A stretch of DNA of 5,658 nucleotides from Nanobdellota archaeon (GTDB lineage: Archaea > Nanobdellota > Nanobdellia > Woesearchaeales > GW2011-AR15), in assembly GCA_013335235.1 (NCBI GenBank), contig JAAXVZ010000101.1:1-5658 (forward strand), read 5' to 3'. A model generated the notes under the pieces. The model made no database searches and was not told where the DNA came from. It saw nothing but the letters and a program-made list of their open reading frames with translations. The stretch's first letter is position 1. Every line of letters starts with the position of its first letter. Both the position numbers and the translations under genes were made by a program. Positions 5,401 through 5,658 of this stretch are shown piece by piece.

Positions 5401-5658
5401 CATTTACTATAAATGCTGTTATATCAAATCCGCCTTCAGTCCCAGTATTGAAGACCCCGGCGACCGGGACATTGCAGACCTTGCCAAGGCCAGTATTGAC
5501 CTGGGCAGCGTCGACCAACTCACCAGTGAGCTACCAATTGGAGGTATCGACAAACAGCACATTCCCCAGCTTGGCATTTCCCCAGGCAACAGGGATTGCA
5601 GCAACAGCTGCACCCACATACACTGTTCCGGTAGACTTAGCGTCTTCAGCAGTCTATT
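2496..5658 (+). CDS. Membrane-anchored NHL-type beta-propeller surface protein with Ig-like and FnIII-like domains (3' partial)
   Basis: The frame runs from ATG 2496 through the window end without a stop, giving at least 1054 residues. The start is fixed by the AGGTG site and an in-frame TAA at 2481. Residues 1-19 are polar and basic, 20-40 form one membrane helix, and Ile-Thr-Gly-Lys-Ala-Val follows at 62-67. Residues 85-882 are NHL-like blades: Asp-Pro-Ser-Gly-Asn-Leu-Trp-Val-Ala-Asp...Asn-His-Arg-Val-Leu-Arg-Phe (294-312) is the clearest, with others at 134-141, 214-232, 375-391, 732-760 and 849-879. A Leu-Gly-Gln-Pro-Asp-Phe motif recurs between them. The middle blades (about 420-620) are drifted. 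Residues 886-976 are an Ig-like domain and 978-1054 the start of a fibronectin-III-like domain. NHL propellers bind proteins, RNA or sugars; here the domain faces outwards. Codons are AT-rich (39% G+C in a hand count of 4381-4560) except in the tail. No enzyme active site was recognised. Confidence 0.93.
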   Translation, partial: MKTTNHSKWYNKAQISSKPFFYWTGLMLVLCMIILGYLSFTNLQPAMSGTFDSYSEETSSKITGKAVSGGSELQALALARGNSGDLVADIILGKPNFEEAVPYNTLSNRLSLSHGVIIDRNGYPGTPNRMYIYDSGHNRVLGIGDLSACMANPVACTPNRVLGQPDFTSSACNGDSNLQNYPYRAPASSSTLCGQPDYILSTTEGGSAASMAVDSSSNLYVFDAYNHRVLRYNNPYATGGDTVADYVWGQDNFTANSCNKANLFPNDFSANPSSSSLCYGWGSDNNFVAGVDIDPSGNLWVADIQNHRVLRFPKCTSATASGCNSARASAGVPSTVANLVLGQPDFTSHERGYASNVGSDLNKLDSPGAVRVNSKGWVFVADQYNNRVLVYKPVNGVLTNGMNGELFIYYDRRDGEGPGLSGIDLDPSGGIWISEYKWAKIELWDENTKQPVKILNPSNERNTLGDIGGSIGIDSSGNVYTSPGAGNYKGEVVMFEKGASGEFSTPDSVSKVLFSKASTNNVDSKSFYRVEGIVATNTQLIVTEGYDGRGRILFWNFASGTDPVASLSNGKAATGAIPGIDTFIIGGYRSITADKNNTYLYVVKGEGDEPAGLYIYQLPLTTGKQPYKKILYDNNGNNNLKLLGRDEQIVPPEIVPDFGGVAISNDGNFVWVSSPVTNRVFRIRGALTNDPRVDVILGQTDFGVTYCNRIYGSDNGNPVGIQSDTLCNPGGLAFDNIGNLYVSDHWLESQGNRRLLRFNPELFPTNEEDVIYAPSASKIFQGNSNGNLATWTPAFDSKNRMVVGFNPWLCDSTYPGGVLCRPETLNGNFPGVYNNPLTDMLPTAFLKDYYGLSFTAAFDRYDNLYVSDLNKGRVLIYKKPFGTAVTTPILAQINPVSTPTNDTTPSYVFSSTEAGTITYSGNCTSATATAVAGNNNVTFNVLGTGTYSNCKITVTNAAGSSSAPLAVNTFTINAVISNPPSVPVLKTPATGTLQTLPRPVLTWAASTNSPVSYQLEVSTNSTFPSLAFPQATGIAATAAPTYTVPVDLASSAVY
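2553..2615 (+). other. N-terminal membrane helix (uncleaved signal anchor)
   Basis: Residues 20-40 run Phe-Phe-Tyr-Trp-Thr-Gly-Leu-Met-Leu-Val-Leu-Cys-Met-Ile-Ile-Leu-Gly-Tyr-Leu-Ser and Phe. They are preceded by four Lys and no acidic residue within the first 19, which favours an inside N-terminus. Residues 45-49 (Pro-Ala-Met-Ser-Gly) could be a signal peptidase site, but the helix is long enough to stay as an anchor. Confidence 0.8.
2748..5141 (+). repeat. NHL-type propeller region with recurring LGQPDF motif
   Basis: At least six recognisable NHL-like blades have the core Asp-x-x-Gly-Asn-Leu-Tyr-Val-Ala/Ser-Asp...Asn-x-Arg-Val-Leu. Six forms of the Leu-Gly-Gln-Pro-Asp-Phe motif occur at residues 92-97, 162-167, 194-198 (shortened), 249-253 (Gly-Gln-Asp-Asn-Phe), 341-346 and 697-702. 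Cys pairs sit in the loops before two of them (C149/C156 and C315/C323), which suggests disulfides. The region is long enough for two propellers, with a drifted stretch between them. Confidence 0.82.
5151..5420 (+). other. Bacterial-type Ig-like domain
   Basis: Residues 886-975 carry Pro-Thr-Asn-Asp-Thr-Thr-Pro-Ser-Tyr-Val-Phe, Ser-Thr-Glu-Ala-Gly-Thr-Ile-Thr-Tyr, Gly-Asn-Cys, Gly-Thr-Gly-Thr-Tyr-Ser-Asn-Cys and Val-Thr-Asn-Ala-Ala-Gly. I know this as a repeating Ig-like domain of bacterial and candidate-phyla surface proteins. Cys 923 and Cys 950 probably form its disulfide. All 12 Asn codons from 5151 to 5438 are aat. Confidence 0.82.
5427..5658 (+). other. Fibronectin-III-like domain start, compositionally distinct
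   Basis: Residues 978-1054 show Pro-Val-Leu-Lys-Thr-Pro-Ala-Thr-Gly, Pro-Val-Leu-Thr-Trp-Ala-Ala-Ser, Pro-Val-Ser-Tyr-Gln-Leu-Glu-Val-Ser-Thr and Tyr-Thr-Val-Pro. These are the strands of an FnIII-like domain of the sort found in secreted prokaryotic proteins. The domain is cut by the window end. Hand counts give 99 G+C of 180 bases (55%) for 5461-5640, against 71 of 180 (39%) for 4381-4560. Six of seven Leu codons are ttg. Confidence 0.75.

Noticed and set aside
5333..5619. Two overlapping minus-strand frames in the GC-rich tail
   Set aside because: They arise from higher G+C, which lowers stop frequency. The plus frame has Ig-like and FnIII-like strands; the minus products show no family features.

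Overview
The window holds two large plus-strand genes for secreted or surface proteins. Both are cut by the window edges, and a 156-base regulatory gap separates them. No RNA gene, mobile element, CRISPR array or metabolic enzyme was seen.

The best guess for the host is an archaeon, probably of the DPANN group (Woesearchaeota/Pacearchaeota-like). Four things point there: a C-terminal PEFG anchor of the type processed by archaeosortases; a Cys-rich 'DSD...EYYC' module that I associate with DPANN surface proteins; a TATA-like box followed by an AGGTG ribosome binding site before the second gene; and a T-run without a hairpin after the first gene. Against certainty, MopE-type, TSP3, lamin-tail and NHL modules are also common in bacteria, and the second gene resembles proteins of candidate-phyla bacteria. 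The lineage is an inference.

Positions 1-10 match the 3' end of the standard Illumina adapter and appear to be uncut adapter at a contig end. Positions 11-2339 are the C-terminal 776 or so residues of a mosaic acidic protein. Its modules in order are: MopE-type pair, Asp-rich TSP3-like repeats, Cys-rich DUF4215-type repeat, lamin-tail domain, TSP3 repeat, second MopE-type pair, DPANN-type Cys-rich module, prealbumin-like domain, acidic linker and PEFG anchor. Positions 2340-2495 carry a T-run terminator, a TATA-like element flanked by two perfect homopyrimidine mirror repeats, and a ribosome binding site. Positions 2496-5658 encode at least 1054 residues, with no stop before the window ends: a membrane-anchored NHL-type beta-propeller protein followed by an Ig-like and a fibronectin-III-like domain. 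The last 220 bases or so are clearly richer in G+C than the rest of that gene.

The two proteins have opposite anchoring. The first is held at its C-terminus and the second by an N-terminal membrane helix. Both look like calcium-dependent or disulfide-stabilised adhesion or recognition proteins of the cell surface. They probably have separate transcripts. Nothing here shows a catalytic function, and I see no clear new enzymatic or defence system.
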